A stretch of DNA of 64,000 nt from contig CM048744.1 in the NCBI GenBank assembly GCA_026315105.1, forward strand, positions 835,398,094-835,462,093, in the 5' to 3' direction. This document shows positions 9,297 through 20,467 of this stretch, piece by piece. The translations under genes were made by a program, and so were the position numbers. Numbering within the stretch: position 1 is the stretch's first letter; each line of letters starts with the position of its first letter. This DNA is from Locusta migratoria. Its lineage: Eukaryota; Arthropoda; Insecta; Orthoptera; Acrididae. The notes under the pieces are model-generated. The model was not told where the DNA came from. It saw only the letters and a list, made by a program, of their open reading frames with translations, and did not search any database.

Positions 9297-10375
9297 GAAC
9301 TAGCTGAAAACCCGGCGTTGCCCGGGTATTTATTTATTTATTTATTCCTGCCATTTTCGGGTATACACTCATTTATATAATGGCTGTATGTCTCTAAAAT
9401 CTCTCGGAAATGCAGTTAGCAGTAAAGAAATAATAGATTAAAACTCGATGCGGGAAGGGGCGGTTTACAATGAACGTTACTGTTTATGTGGTCATATCTC
9501 ATGAACTAAGTGTCGTACTGTGACAATTTAGAAGGTACACTCAACTATATGCGTGTATACTGTCTATAAAAATTACTGCGCCTACAGTTTGTAGTGTAGA
9601 AATTAGAAATTATAACGTCATACCGAAAGCCGTAGTTTTTTAGTCCATGAACAGCGGAACGTTACTGTTTATGTGCTCACATCTCATGAACTACGTGTCG
9701 GAATGTCACACAATTTAGAAGCTTTCAACTATGTATGTATATACTGTCTAAAATTTCCTGTCGCTACAATTTGTAGTGTTCAAATTATAAATTGTAACGT
9801 CATACAGAGAGCCGTAGTTTTACTCCATCAACAGCGGAAACGTAGTAAGTGAGAAACATTTTTTTTTTCCTTTCATCATTTTACTATGGTTGCCAACGAG
9901 AAAAAGTTTAAACATAATTTCAAACGTTTATTAAAGTTTGTTGCAAGTAGATAAGTAGTGTTATTCTCATGTAGTGTATTTTTAAAGGCTCGCCGCATTA
10001 TACGGCATTTTTTTGCGATTTCTATTGGTTATGACGTAAAATCTTTTGAACCATGTGCCGTATGTGATTCTTAACCATGCAGCAATTGTTACCTCACGGT
10101 AAGGAATGTGTGTACCAAATTTGGTTGAAATCGGTCCAATGATTTAGGAGAAAATGAGCAGCATTGTCGCGAAATGCAGCAGTTCTTCGTGCATCTCATT
10201 GTTTATGACGTCATATCTCGTGAACTATATTTCGTATGTGATTCTTACAGTTACGGCGACCGTCCTCATGGATTGAAGCTTACGTGTACAAAATTTCATA
10301 AAAATTGGAACAAAACTGTAGATTTGTATGAAACAGGTACAAACATACGGGCACACTGCTTTATATATTTAATCG
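9297..10375 (+). repeat. long non-coding interspersed repeat with CCCGGCGTTGCCCGGG start
   Basis: It opens CTAGCTGAAAACCCGGCGTT, a GC-rich palindromic start seen in many arthropod non-LTR element 3' regions. It ends with blocks typical of such tails: ACCAAATTTGGTTGAAATCG, then AGATTTGTATGAAACAGG. A TTTA microsatellite lies at about 9327-9346. The interior holds two direct copies of a ~185 bp unit and a third weak partial copy near 10198. No protein is encoded. Whether it belongs to an RTE or another class is unclear. Confidence 0.5.
9472..9842 (+). repeat. two direct ~185 bp tandem units
   Basis: Units start at 9472 and 9657 with GAACGTTACTGTTTATGTG-like sequence, followed by CATCTCATGAACTA, ATACTGTCTA, AATTTGTAGTG or its close variant, ATAACGTCATAC and AACAGCGGAA. 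They differ by point changes and a few indels. A third, shorter match (GTTTATGACGTCATATCTCG) lies at 10200. Confidence 0.75.
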
Positions 10376-10379
10376 TTTT

Positions 10380-11665
10380 TCATTTATCTTTGTCACTTCC
10401 CTTGTTATTAAAATTATAGATTCAGTTGAAATTTGTAATACTTTTCTCTCAAGCTTAAAAAACCTAGGGCTATATTAATACTGTCAGAGATGTCATGCAG
10501 TAATCTGGAAGTGATGAACGTTTCGATGAAGTATACAGCTCTTGCTTGGAACTGCCCAAAAATTATGATGTCGGACTTCAAAATCTCAAAATATTTCAAA
10601 GATTTCTTCACACCTTGATGACGTTGTCTACTGAAACCTTTTGTGAGAAAGAATAGCTTCGCACAAAAAGTGTTAGATTAGTGTACAGTGAAAATTTGTT
10701 TCATTGGTCGTGTAGAAGTTTTAGGGTGTTACTTATATCGAAATATCCACTTGACCCAATTGGATCGCTTTATTGCAGTGTCCTAATGCAGCCATGCTTT
10801 CCTTCTCTTCCTCCTCCTCCTTTCTTCTATCTTTAAAAGGCCAGACAACTGACTATTTACTTTTATCAAGTATTGCTCATTCAAAAATGCATGAACATGA
10901 TTTTCAGGAAGGTTGGTTTCGAACATTTGTGAACCATGATACAGAGCACTCACACACGCATAATGTCGTAGCAGGACGCCCTGCTCGAGTCGACATGTCG
11001 CGGTATGAGAACCCCGTTTTCCGGGGGCCGACCATTCTGACCCACTGGAACTGGTCGCACTTTCATGTGGTTCTCTCTGACGTGTACGCGGTATTCTGGC
11101 AGTCCCTGTACTGTTTCCACGGCTCTGCGACGACTACACTGGGCTCTGGTCGGCCTTCGTGTGGGTACCGCATGTGGCCGCAAAACTTGTCACATATTGC
11201 TTGCACAGCTGTCACCAGAGCTATTCGGATAATTGCCTGTCGGTGCTGCACTTTCCACAAACAGCAGTGTATTTTGATATTTTTCAGTCGTCTGGCGACC
11301 CACCCTTACTTGGAGACTGGACGTGTAGCTGGCGCCCCGCTTGTGCCCGCCGCTGCGCCAGGTGAGCCAGAGACCGCGCGGCCCCTGCAGACATAGGCGC
11401 CGGCGGCACCTCACCTCACCTCGGCTCGCCTCGCCTCCGGGCCGATTATCGATTCCCGGAATTGAGTTGGCGGCCGCGGCCGCGCTCGCTCTGACGCCAG
11501 CAGACCGCCAGGCGCGGCAACGGCTCAGCTCACTGGCTGCCACCAGCCACTACCGGCCACCGGCCTGCTGGCCGTGACGTCACACGAGACGAGGCGCCAC
11601 CGACCTCCTCTCTCGCTCGCATGTCAACGTACACTCGCCTTCTGCCTTCCGAGAGCCAAACAGAT
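10380..11665. other. no gene seen; GC-rich block with a CRE palindrome
   Basis: A 207-codon open frame at 10773-11396 has no domain and is probably chance. From about 10960 to 11640 the DNA is GC- and CpG-rich, with GCGGCCGCGGCCGC at 11471 and a full TGACGTCA palindrome at 11575-11582. This might be a CpG-rich regulatory region, but no exon or splice structure could be argued. Confidence 0.4.
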
Positions 11666-11669
11666 TCAA

Positions 11670-12305
11670 CTCTACATCTACATACATACTCCGCAATCCA
11701 CCGTAAGCTGCGTGGCGGCCAAGTTTCCTCTCCTATTCCACTCCGAAATAGAACGACGTAAAAAAGAATGCCTATATACCTCCGCACGAGCCCTAATTTC
11801 TCTTATCTTGTCTTTGTGATCACTACGCGAAATGTAAGTAGGCGGCAGCAAGATCGTACTACACTCAGCTTCAAATTCCGGCCCTCTATAAATTTCCTCA
11901 ACAGAATTTCACGAAAAGAACGTCGACTTTCCTCCAACGATCCCCAACTGAGTTGCCGGAGCATTTCCGTGACACTCGCGCATTGGTCGAACCTACCGGT
12001 AACAAATCTAGCTGCTCGCCTCTGAACTGCTTCTATGTCTTCCTTTAAACTGATCTGCTGCGGGTCCCAAACACTTGAGCAATACTCAAGACGTGGTCGT
12101 ACAAGCGTTTTATACGCGGTCTCCTTTACAGGTGAAGTACATCTTCCCAAAATTCTCCCAATAAACCGAAGTCGGCTGTCCGCCTTACAACTGTCCTTAC
12201 ATGCTCGTTCCATTTCATATCGCTCTGCATTGTTACGCCTAGATATTTGAACGACGCGACTGCATCCAGAAGCTCACTACTAATGCAGTATTCGAACATT
12301 ATGGG
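11670..12305 (-). pseudogene. CR1/L2-group LINE 3' remnant, family D
   Basis: On the minus strand: FKYLGVTMQSDMKWNEHV (near 12245), then after a frameshift near 12180 RLRFIGRILGRCTSPVKETA, YKTLVRPRLEYCSSVWDP and IEAVQRRAARFVTG. This is the thumb and C-terminal region that follows the reverse transcriptase fingers/palm in CR1/L2-like elements. The 3' end reads TATGTAGATGTAGAG, the same tail as the family D copy at 16.9 kb. It is 5'-truncated and frame-broken. Confidence 0.75.
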
Positions 12306-12461
12306 ATTGTTTTTTCCTTCTCTCTAACATCGGTCGTTCACGTCGCCGCTTCGGTATCCAGATTTACGTACACCCGGGTTTGTCTGTCCGCAAATACAGT
12401 GATGGATGATTCGAAAAGGATACGTCTGTTGTCCTCTCCCATCCTTTAACAATTCGGGTAC

Positions 12462-12467
12462 GTGCCC

Positions 12468-12517
<50 letters not shown>
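12462..12517. repeat. (C)n(CT)n microsatellite
   Basis: A run of cytosines is followed by about 20 CT units. It yields spurious Arg/Glu-repeat frames that should be ignored. Confidence 0.95.
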
Positions 12518-12520
<3 letters not shown>

Positions 12521-12948
12521 GTCAAAACTATCAACCAACTCCCCACTACAATGCTAACGAACTACAATGATTACCATTCAAGAAGGTACGCCGTTGGGCT
12601 CGGGCAGTACGAAAGGACAAAAACGAAACCGCATCCCTAGTCGGCGGTAGAACTGGTGGACATGTCGGGAGTTCGGGATGCAGTCCAGTATTTGCATATT
12701 AAATTATTTAGTGAATAACGCTTCACAATTATATGACTTTCAGCATACCATACTGCGTTCAACAAAACAATAGACGGACTGTAAACCCAGTTTGATCCGT
12801 GACCAGGGGTGGACAAAACGGGAGCGCTCGCTCAGTTTCGCCGCTTCCGTTCTAGATATAAAGACGCTGTGTGTGTTGTAAAATGGCGGTGATATTACGA
12901 GCTCACTGAAAACTTCATCTCGAAGGAGCACTTGCTTCATAGTGGAGT

Positions 12949-13010
12949 TACGTTGTTGTAATTTAGAAGGGACTAAACTACGAGGTCATCAGTCCCGAGT
13001 GGCGGAAGTA
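12949..13010 (-). repeat. 3' tail fragment of the I-type LINE family
   Basis: GTTGTTGTAATTTAGAAGGG, followed by ACTAAACTACGAGGTCATCAG, is collinear with the 3' end of the full-length element at 46621-46690 (GTTGTTGTTGTGTTTTGGAA, then GGGACTAAACAGCGACGG). Only about 60 bp remain, as expected for an extreme 5' truncation. Confidence 0.6.
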
Positions 13011-13035
13011 TTAGAGTTTGTAATCACATTCAAAA

Positions 13036-13200
13036 TTACTTCAAATGTTTGTACATCTTTGTGATCAAACATCTATGGTCATTATTCCCTAGACTTACAA
13101 ACTATTTAAACTGACTTAAGCTTACACACGGACAACGCGCACCGGTGCCGGATGGAGGACTCTAAACTCCGGCGGAAGCGGCCTCGCAGTCCCTGACACG
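13036..13200 (-). mobile_element. degenerate tRNA-SINE
   Basis: TTCAAATGTTTGTACATCTT, TATGGTCATTATTCCCTAGA and CTTACAAACTATTTAAACTG match the SINE body and tail on the minus strand. The tRNA-like head is heavily mutated, and the B box cannot be recognised. Confidence 0.6.
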
Positions 13201-13879
13201 GTCATTCCCATGCGGCATATCATACCGCATTTCGATTCCACCCAAGAAGCGATCTCAGAAGAAATTAATAGGTTCTCAAGATAAACCAGAATTCCTAGAC
13301 GGCATAAAACGAAGCTATTATATCCAGAAGTCAATGGCGAATACTGTCATGAAAACAGTTGCATCTCCTTGCGTTGATCGTTCCTCAGTGTATCATGAGT
13401 CGGGGTATTATCAAGCCACACACTGATATAAATGGGACGCGGAGAAAAGATCATGCTTCTTTATTTTATTTTGTTATTCTTTATTTCTTCCATATGGCGA
13501 CAACTAATGAAGTGCTTACTGTCCTAAACGAACATGAAGATTTGGGCAATTTTGTAATTTACTGAAGGAAATAAATTTTGAATATGTACGGCTTTTAAAA
13601 TTACTGTCACAAAACTCACAGCAACTTTACACCTGTAACAACGGACGAAGCGATACTGAGCGAGCACCCCTGTTTTGTCTACCCTTGGTCAAGCGCCTCG
13701 GTGTGTTTACAGTTCGTCTCTCGTTTCGGCGAACGGAGTTTAGGGTACTACCCCGTATCTATCTCGCAATCCATACAGAACTAAAATAATGACATGTTAG
13801 TTTACTCGAAATTGGTCGAGTTACGTCAATAGTAGACAAAAATACTAATTAAACAGCGAACAAACTTAATCCTAAGCGA

Positions 13880-13939
13880 CCAAACTTCTAAAGCTATCCG
13901 CCCCTAGACAAACTACTTTATGCTAAGGTGTCACCCTCC

Positions 13940-14018
<79 letters not shown>

Positions 14019-14114
14019 ACACACACACACGATGAAGGACTAACCTCCGTAGGGAGCGAACCCGCAATCCGCGACGTGGCGCAGCAATCACGGGGCCACT
14101 CCCGCGCGGCCTGA
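13880..14114 (-). mobile_element. tRNA-SINE with a large (CT)n expansion
   Basis: The head reads on the minus strand GGCCGCGCGGGAGTGGCCCC, with a B-box-like GCGGGTTCGCTCCC. A (CACA) stretch and about 35 CT units (13949-14017) separate head from body, with a C-run at 13939-13948. This resembles another subfamily of the same SINE group (GCCGCGCGGGAT start). The microsatellite lies at the same head-body junction where the copy at 5.1 kb carries (CA)n. Confidence 0.6.
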
Positions 14115-14475
14115 GAACACAGTTGCGCTTCAATTTCACCCGTGACAAGTCTAATTTATGCCTTGAATTGAGCGGATCATTCGTAGACTGCTCACGTACA
14201 GGGTGTCCAGAAACGGACTCCCTGATTTCAAAATTAAATATCTCGAAAACAAAGATCGATAGAGGAATGCAGTAAACGGTATGTCGGTATGTTTATTGTG
14301 AAAGCTGTAAGACGTTTATACAGAAATTTGAAATAATTACAAAAGCTGCTAACAGATGCCGCTGTAATCGCCATACGTAATGCCTAGTATAAATAGTGAC
14401 CCGAAGCCCAGAGCGATCAGTTCCACTATTGAAACGTAAAAGGAGGTTAGCGTACCGAAGGAAGAGATTAAACCC

Positions 14476-14790
14476 ATGTACTCCACTGATCAACGCGTTT
14501 TTCTGGTGCTAGAGTACCACAGGTTAGAAGAGAGTCCTACGGCAACAAGGCGAAGTTTTCAAGCACGATTTAATGTTTCAAAAGGACCCGATGCGAAAAC
14601 CATTCGTACGCTCTTCGCAAAATTTCAACGAACAGGCAGCGTAACTGATGATCTAGTGGGGCATGTTGGCCGCAAGCAAACCGCAGTTACGCCTGAAAAT
14701 ATCGCCACAGTTTCTGGAATTATTCAGCGAAATCCTATGTCATCCGTCCGTAGAATTGCATCTGAGACTGGTTTGAAACGTTTTCATACG
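14476..14790 (+). pseudogene. transposase N-terminal helix-turn-helix fragment
   Basis: From MYSTDQRVFLVLEYHRLEES the frame continues through FQARFNVSKGPDAKTIRTLF, FQRTGSVTDDL and VSGIIQRNPMSSVRRIASET. The order (start helix, F..RF, P..KTI..L...F..TGSV, S.RR.A..) fits the helix-turn-helix at the start of mariner-group transposases sometimes listed as DUF4817. The frame continues to 14988 only because it runs into an inserted SINE; residues after about 105 are not transposase. No DDE residues remain. Confidence 0.72.
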
Positions 14791-14811
14791 GTCATTTCAC
14801 TTAGGTATGCT

Positions 14812-15100
14812 GCGCCCCGGTTGCACAGTGGTAGAGTGTCAGACTACAAATCCAAAGGTCGCGAGTTCGATCCCCCGCAGGTCCTAGGATTTTTATCTGT
14901 TACTTTCCACTTCTTTCACCTCTGGCAGTGTTGCTCATATGAAAAATACCGAGTAGCACCGTGGTTCGGAACCCACGTTAAACTGTAGGTCCCCCTATAA
15001 CTGGCTGGGTAAGTCAGTTCGAAGGTCGGAGGAAGGCAACGGCATACCACCTCCAAACAGGACCATGCCTAGTAAAGCACTGTGGTGTTCAAACCAATCT
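14812..15100 (+). mobile_element. second type of tRNA-derived SINE
   Basis: The head reads GCGCCCCGGTTGCACAGTGG with TAGAGTGTCAGACTACAAAT and a B box GCGAGTTCGATCCCCCGC. A body with GGAAGGCAACGGCATACCAC and GACCATGCCTAGTAAAGCAC follows, resembling the conserved central domains of other invertebrate SINEs. It disrupts the transposase of the surrounding TIR element. Exact boundaries and target duplication are not clear. Confidence 0.65.
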
Positions 15101-15283
15101 TCGGATTGTTAACTGCTTTACCTTTATGCTGATTTGAGCTGTACAGCGTATAGTTTTGTAACTGCTGTATAAACATCTTACGGCTTTCACAATAAACATA
15201 CCGTTTACTGCATTCCTCTATCGATCTTTGTTTTTGGAGAAATTTAATTTTTAAATCAGGGAGCCCTTTTCTGGACACCCTGT

Positions 15284-15929
15284 AAGATTTGACTTGCCGC
15301 CTAATAACACGATTTCGGTGTCTAATATTCTGATCTCCATTACCAACTTCTGACTACGTTCCCAGCTGCCACATTATCTTACGCGCACGGTTCGCTGCAC
15401 CTGCTACCAGTACCGGAGTAGCAGTCTGCCTGCACGGAACCGGCAACACGCACAGGCACCTGACAATGTGCGGCCTTCGCTGCGTGTTGTTCTTAGCTGT
15501 GGGACGAGTGCCCTCGTAAATTACAGGCCATTCTCGGCTTGTGGCGAATTCCAAATGCAGTTGCATCTGTGGTGTCGCCGAACGGCCGCCCGCCAAAGTA
15601 TTGACGGAGCCTACAGGATAATGCAGGCGTGGCAACATGTACAAGTCAAGAAGGCCTGCACGCATCCCAGCCCCCGCCATCCGCTATCGTTAAAGACGTC
15701 TGCAGCAGCACTCTGCCCAGTTCGTGCGCAACGCTTCGTCCTCAGTCACGTAGGCGGTGAGGAAGAACACGCAGATACTCTGCCGGAAAGGTGACAGTTC
15801 TGGCGTCGTGACGGCAGATGAAACCTGGGGGATAGTAGATGTGCTGATAATGTTACAAATTTGATTCGCCACCGAATAGCGTAGTGACACAGGTTAGAGC
15901 GTCATCTCCTCGTACCCTTGTGACAACGA
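15284..15929. other. no gene seen
   Basis: This is mixed-composition sequence with overlapping chance frames on both strands (for example 15468-15794). No domain, repeat or RNA is recognised. Confidence 0.45.
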
Positions 15930-16884
15930 CATCGACGGTAAGGCATCGACTAAAACAGGTGATATCAGGCGTTCCACAGGGTAGTGTTACTGGTCCTCTG
16001 CTGTTACTTATTTACATAAACGATTTAGGGGGAAAATCTTAGTAGCTCTCTTAGGTTGTTTGCAGATGACACCGTCATTTACCGTCTAGTAAAATCATCT
16101 GAAGATCAAAACCAACTGCAGAACAATCTGAATAAGATATCACTATGTTGTAAAATTGGCAATTCACTCTAAATAATGAGAAGTGTGAAGTCGTCCACAT
16201 GAGTACGAAAAGAAATCCGTTAACCTTTGTTTACAAGATAAATCAATCGAAAGTGAAGGCCGTAAACTCCACAAAATACCTACGAATTACTATTACTTCA
16301 GACTTAAATTGGAAAGAACACGTAGATAATGTCGTGGGAAAGGCGAACCAGAGACTCCGTTTTATTGGCAGAACCCTTAAAAGATGCAACAGAACTACAA
16401 AAGAAACTGCATACACTACGCTTGTTCGTCCATTTTTGGAGTATTGCAGCCCAGCGTGGGATCCTTATCAGGTGGGTTTGACGGAGGACATCGAAAGAGT
16501 GCAAAGAAGGGCAGCTCGTTTCGTATTGTCACGATACAGGGGAGACAGCGTTACGGGAATGATACAGGATCTGGGATGGGAATCATCACAACAACGGCGC
16601 TTATCGCTGCGGCGTGGGCTACTTGCGAAACTCCAATTGCCAACATTCTCCTCCGAATACGGAGATATATTGTTGACTCCCAACTACATAGGTATAAATG
16701 ATCATCAGAATAAAATACGAGAAATCAGAGCTCGAACGGAGAGATTCAGGTGTTCTTTGTTCCCGCCCGCTATTCGAGAATGGATTGGGAGATAAATAGT
16801 ATAATGGTGGTTCGATGAACCTTCTGACAGACACTAAAATGTGATTTGCAGAGTATCCCATGTAGATGTAGACAACAACACAGT
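15930..16884 (+). pseudogene. CR1/L2-group LINE remnant, family D
   Basis: Reverse transcriptase pieces occur in order: SGVPQGSVTGPLLLLIYIND (near 15965), a FADDTVIYRLVKSSED box in another frame (near 16057), then a long frame at 16199-16795 with YLRITITSDLNWKEHVDNVV, RFIGRTLKRCNRTTKETAY, VRPFLEYCSPAWDPYQVG and a C-terminal IREWIGR stop. The 3' UTR ends GTGATTTGCAGAGTATCCCA with tail TGTAGATGTAGAC. Frameshifts and a stop (near 16170) inactivate it. The protein fragments resemble the 11.7 kb and 39.8 kb copies. Confidence 0.82.
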
Positions 16885-19090
16885 GACCACTACCTAGTTA
16901 CGCTAAGTGTAAACCAACTACGTGTCACTCAGGTGTAAATATTATTGGTTTGATTATTCATTGTCATATGTTATGTAATTGTCACTTGTATTCGTAATTG
17001 TTGAATGAGATAATGTCATGATTTATGTATTTAAAAAGAAAAACAATATTGCACGATCAATGTAGCGGGCACGCTCGCTGGGCTAGTCAGGGTCGTTGCT
17101 GTTGCATAGCGTCATCTTAGGAGTACGGAGCTCGCTGGCAGCGCAATGGCTCGCGGCGAAAAAAAGAGTCTGTTGTTCGAAGCGGTGGGTGTGTGTGGGC
17201 AGTGAGGCAACAGTACGTAGCGCCTATGGAGAACATTGGTTTGGGACAAAGTTACGGTGATTGCACAATTTGCAAATAATACGGGCACAGCGTTTACGCA
17301 GCAAGTTGTAATAGCCAAGAGGAAACCTGTTGGACCAAAGAGTTTGTCCGACTAGAAGAATTTGCTATTGTATGCCAAAAATGCCTGCATCAAGCCACAT
17401 CGTCTCCTTCCGAAGTACGATCGAGCCAACAACTAATTAATTTGCATGTACGACTAGCCCGCTTATTAGTGATGAGCTTCAGTACCGAAATCTGTTCTTA
17501 CGAAATGCCTGGTGTCGTCCATAACACTCTCCCAGCTCATCAACCAGGCAGGATCCTTATCCTAGTCATTATTCCGAGACAAGCCTTGTTAAGTTACAGA
17601 CCATGATTGCTTCTATAACCTCAGAAAGAGTGCAGCAGTAATGTTTGTTCAGTCAAATATTTGTGTAGTTCGACGTTATTCAATGTAGTTGAATTCCAAG
17701 TGTTTGCAAAGTTTAACAATTGGGTAATTGTAGGCTTGCTTTGTTGCATAACCGAAGTTCAGTTAAAATTTCATCAGATAAATCAGAGTATCATAATAAA
17801 ATGTTAAATATTAGTAATATAAAATCGACACTGTGGTTCGAATCTTAACGAACTTTGCTTACATAAATTTGTGCTCAACTACACAGTGAAATATTTAGAC
17901 CATTGCAACTGCTTAATAACAGGTTTAATAATTACTATTCACGAAGTTAATGAATCTATCAGCAATCAATCGAGCTTTAAGTTGAAGTATTTGCAGTTTG
18001 GTAATTGTTTCTTGCCGCCAATTTGTTATTCAACCTTCCATATGTAATTTTGTTGTTTTGCCGCCTTGCCTTGTTGTTCCTAGTTGTGCGTGTTTCATAC
18101 CCTCCCGTTAACAGAATTTTGTGGTTTAGTAAGGCAGGTACAGTCACACAGGCGGCTGTTATCGAACAGTGACTGCAGCACGACTGATAATGGTGACAGA
18201 GGCGGCACAGTCGGCAAGGCACGCCCCGCAGGCCCTTATCAGACCCGGTCGCCCGTTGACTCCGAACTGCGCCGACTAACTTTTGCTTATCAGTGTAGCA
18301 TGTTAGTTTCCTTTTCAGTGTCAACTACGAAACGGTCAAGTGCCATGGGCTTATAGTACGGACACATTATTTTGCCGAAAAGAAACCTTTGGCTGGTTTC
18401 CTTGACATTAAAAACCGATGGAGCGTTTAGGTGCAAATTGTAACTATGTCATCTCTCTCTCTTTACAGGGGGAGTCAAATGAGAAAAAATATTTCGTGTA
18501 AATAGTCACACACTGAGCTACAATCATAAATTAGTTTTCCGCATGTTCCTATGTCAATAAATGACACTACAATTGAATGGTAAAAATCGGGAAATGTGCA
18601 GTGGACTTTCGGGTGTTGTTGTGCACTACATGGCGTTGTGTTGTAGGTAGTCTAGCCACTGAAGAGAAGGCGAGGCATGCGGCGTCAAGCGACGAACTGC
18701 GTGACACTGCGATCAATGACAGCGCTCACATCTATCCCGTACCGTTTTCGCCGGAATTATGTGTCGTGGTTAGTTGGCATAGGGAAAGGAATTTGTGCCC
18801 TGTTCTCCATCCATCCCCTTGGCCAATGTTGCTGCACAGTAATACCCAAAAGTCCACTTCATATTTCCAGAATTTTAGTAATGTGCTACTAAGCTTGGTA
18901 TTAGTTCATCAACAGCAGAAATACTTATAGTAACATACTATAAGCCGCGGTAGAAGAAAAAATGGCATTTATTTTCAGTTCAATCATTGCTATGAATTAT
19001 TAAAATTATATATATTATGGCGTCTATTCCGAAAGACGTCACTTCTGATCCTGCAGTTGTTATTGTTTTCATATTCACAGAATATGACCT
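16885..19090. other. no gene seen
   Basis: This is about 2.2 kb with no recognisable domain, RNA gene or repeat family. Frames such as 18577-18930 lack any motif. A short CT run near 18449 and a TTTTTAAATAC-type AT-rich background are all that stand out. It may be unique intergenic DNA or old unrecognised repeats. Confidence 0.4.
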
Positions 19091-19119
19091 TAATTACGAA
19101 TGGACAAAGCTGAAAATGT

Positions 19120-19192
19120 GTACCCAGCCGGGATTCGAACCCGGGTGTCCTGCTTTATAGGCAGTTGCGCTGACCGCTACATCCCTGGGGAC
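19120..19192 (-). other. tRNA-like sequence (arm 1)
   Basis: On the minus strand it has a B box CCGGGTTCGAATCCCGG with a perfect 5 bp T-arm. The anticodon stem is CTGC/GCAG with loop CTATAAA, and the acceptor is TCCCCAG/CTGGGTA with one mismatch. The D-arm is too short and the anticodon would be AUA. It is a tRNA-derived repeat rather than a working tRNA gene. Confidence 0.6.
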
Positions 19193-19378
19193 TCAGTGAT
19201 CACCGCACCAGCAAGGACTACCAAACACGCCTCCCGTCAGATACAAATTTCCAGCTTTACGCTGCCCACAGTACTCAAACTCTTAGTTACTATGTACTAA
19301 TACACGCAGGGTGAAGCTGGAAATTTGTGTCTGACGGGAGGCGTGTTTGGTAGTCCTTGCTGGTGCGGTGATCACTGT

Positions 19379-19451
19379 GTCCCCAGGGATGTAGCGGTCA
19401 GCGCAACTGCCTATAAAGCAGGACACCCGGGTTCGAATCCCGGCTGGGTAC
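19379..19451 (+). other. tRNA-like sequence (arm 2)
   Basis: This is the inverted partner of arm 1, with the same 73-base layout. It has A-box-like TAGCGGTCAGCGCAAC, anticodon loop CTATAAA, T-arm CCGGGTTCGAATCCCGG and acceptor 3' side CTGGGTAC. The same defects apply (shortened D-arm, non-standard anticodon). Confidence 0.6.
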
Positions 19452-19472
19452 AGATTTTCAGCTTTGCCCATT

Positions 19473-20219
19473 CGCAGTTATCATATAGTCTGTTAATATG
19501 AAAGGAATATTAAAATTGTGTTTAAATTACGGGTAAAATACTGTAATGAATAAATAAATTACGGCCATAGTCTGTTTCAAATATCATACATTATTTTCTT
19601 TCATTTTTGAGCAGGTTTTGAACCTCTAATAATTTCTCGTCTACGTCTAAGCACTTGTAGTGAGTGTACAGTTACGTCTTTCAGAAACTGGAATTTGTCA
19701 CGGTAAACAAGATCATAGTTCTGAAAATTGTGATAAAACTACACCTGGAGGCTATAACGACGATTGGAGGTACTTTTGGAATAAAGAATTGAGCCTTTTT
19801 CCTTTGGGGTTCACTAACAGAGTGAGATAAATTTGAACGTAAAGATTTGCCTCGGTTTTCCAGAAGGCGTCATCAACAACGTGGATCCTTCCCCGCTCCC
19901 CCTTCTCCACGGCAGAATGCCTAACGGAGGGAGCGGAAAAGCACATAAGCCACCTTTGTTGCTTCGGATCACTTTCAAATGATTTTGATCGGTTAGTGAT
20001 TGCTCCCTGGATAACGGAGCAAAAAATCGCGGATGCACGACACTTTGAAGTGTACGAATTACGTCCAGTGGAGGCTGCAGCCCCACAATGTTCTCAGAGG
20101 ACTGAATTGTCCACGAGGCGTCCGCACTAGGTCGTCCCGTTGCTCTTTGTGCTGTGCGATCGTAGGTCTGCCCGCTAAATGTCTGAGAACCAGCATCCGA
20201 AGGAAAGGAGCGCTTTCAC
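19473..20219. other. no gene seen
   Basis: This is AT-rich then mixed sequence. The short frames at 19752-20245 have no domain. Nothing supportable is present. Confidence 0.4.
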
Positions 20220-20467
20220 TGGCGTATTATGGCAACGCCACCTAGATACAAGGCCTGTGCGCTGCCTGCCAAGAGTAGTCATAACAAAGGAAAACATTTG
20301 TCTTACTGAGTATTGTGATGAGCCTTGGAATACTTACACGTTACACGCAGTGTTTCAGAATGTTCTTAATGTTATTTATGTAATTCTCCTTGCAGATTTT
20401 TGCTGGTATGAGACAAAATGCCTAATATGAATTGTCCGTTTCCAATATAGGTAAGATATCTTACTAA

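Larger units (their letters stand above)
12772..13725. mobile_element. TIR element, class unresolved (possibly hAT-like)
   Basis: The left arm (GACGGACTGTAAACCCA, then CAGGGGTGGACAAAACGGGA and GCTCGCTCAGTTTCG) is inverted at the right end (13605-13725: TGAGCGAGCACCCCTGTTTT, GTCTACCCTTGGTCAAG, GTTTACAGTTCGTC). The CAGGGGTGGACAAAAC core resembles hAT termini. However, the inverted similarity continues outside that core, and no 8 bp duplication is evident, so the class is uncertain. The interior has no transposase and holds a LINE tail fragment and a degenerate SINE. Confidence 0.5.
14199..15283. mobile_element. Tc1/mariner-superfamily element with ~100 bp TIRs
   Basis: Ends are CAGGGTGTCCAGAAA, inverted at 15269-15283. 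The inverted similarity continues for about 100 bp (ATCGATAGAGGAATGCAGTA, then AACGGTATG). TA dinucleotides flank both ends (14197-14198 and 15284-15285), the expected duplication. The interior retains the N-terminal DNA-binding part of a transposase, then a SINE. The catalytic region is gone, so the element is a non-autonomous remnant of 1,085 bp. Confidence 0.82.
19103..19470. repeat. palindromic pair of tRNA-like SINE arms
   Basis: Positions 19103-19262 and 19310-19470 are near-perfect inverted copies (about 160 bp each), separated by a ~47 bp spacer. Each arm contains a tRNA-like block, a CACTGAGTCCCCAGGG-type junction, GGTAGTCCTTGCTGGTGCGG, and AGCTGGAAATTTG at the inner end. RNA from this region could fold into a long hairpin. 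Confidence 0.85.

Noticed and set aside
10773..11396. 207-codon open frame
   Set aside because: It crosses from a low-complexity Ser-rich start into GC-rich DNA with no domain, and overlapping frames of similar length exist on the opposite strand.
14476..14988. 170-residue intact protein
   Set aside because: Only about the first 105 codons are transposase; the rest reads through an inserted tRNA-derived SINE.
19379..19451. functional tRNA gene
   Set aside because: The D-arm is too short, the anticodon would be AUA, one acceptor pair is mismatched, and it occurs as a palindromic pair within a repeat.
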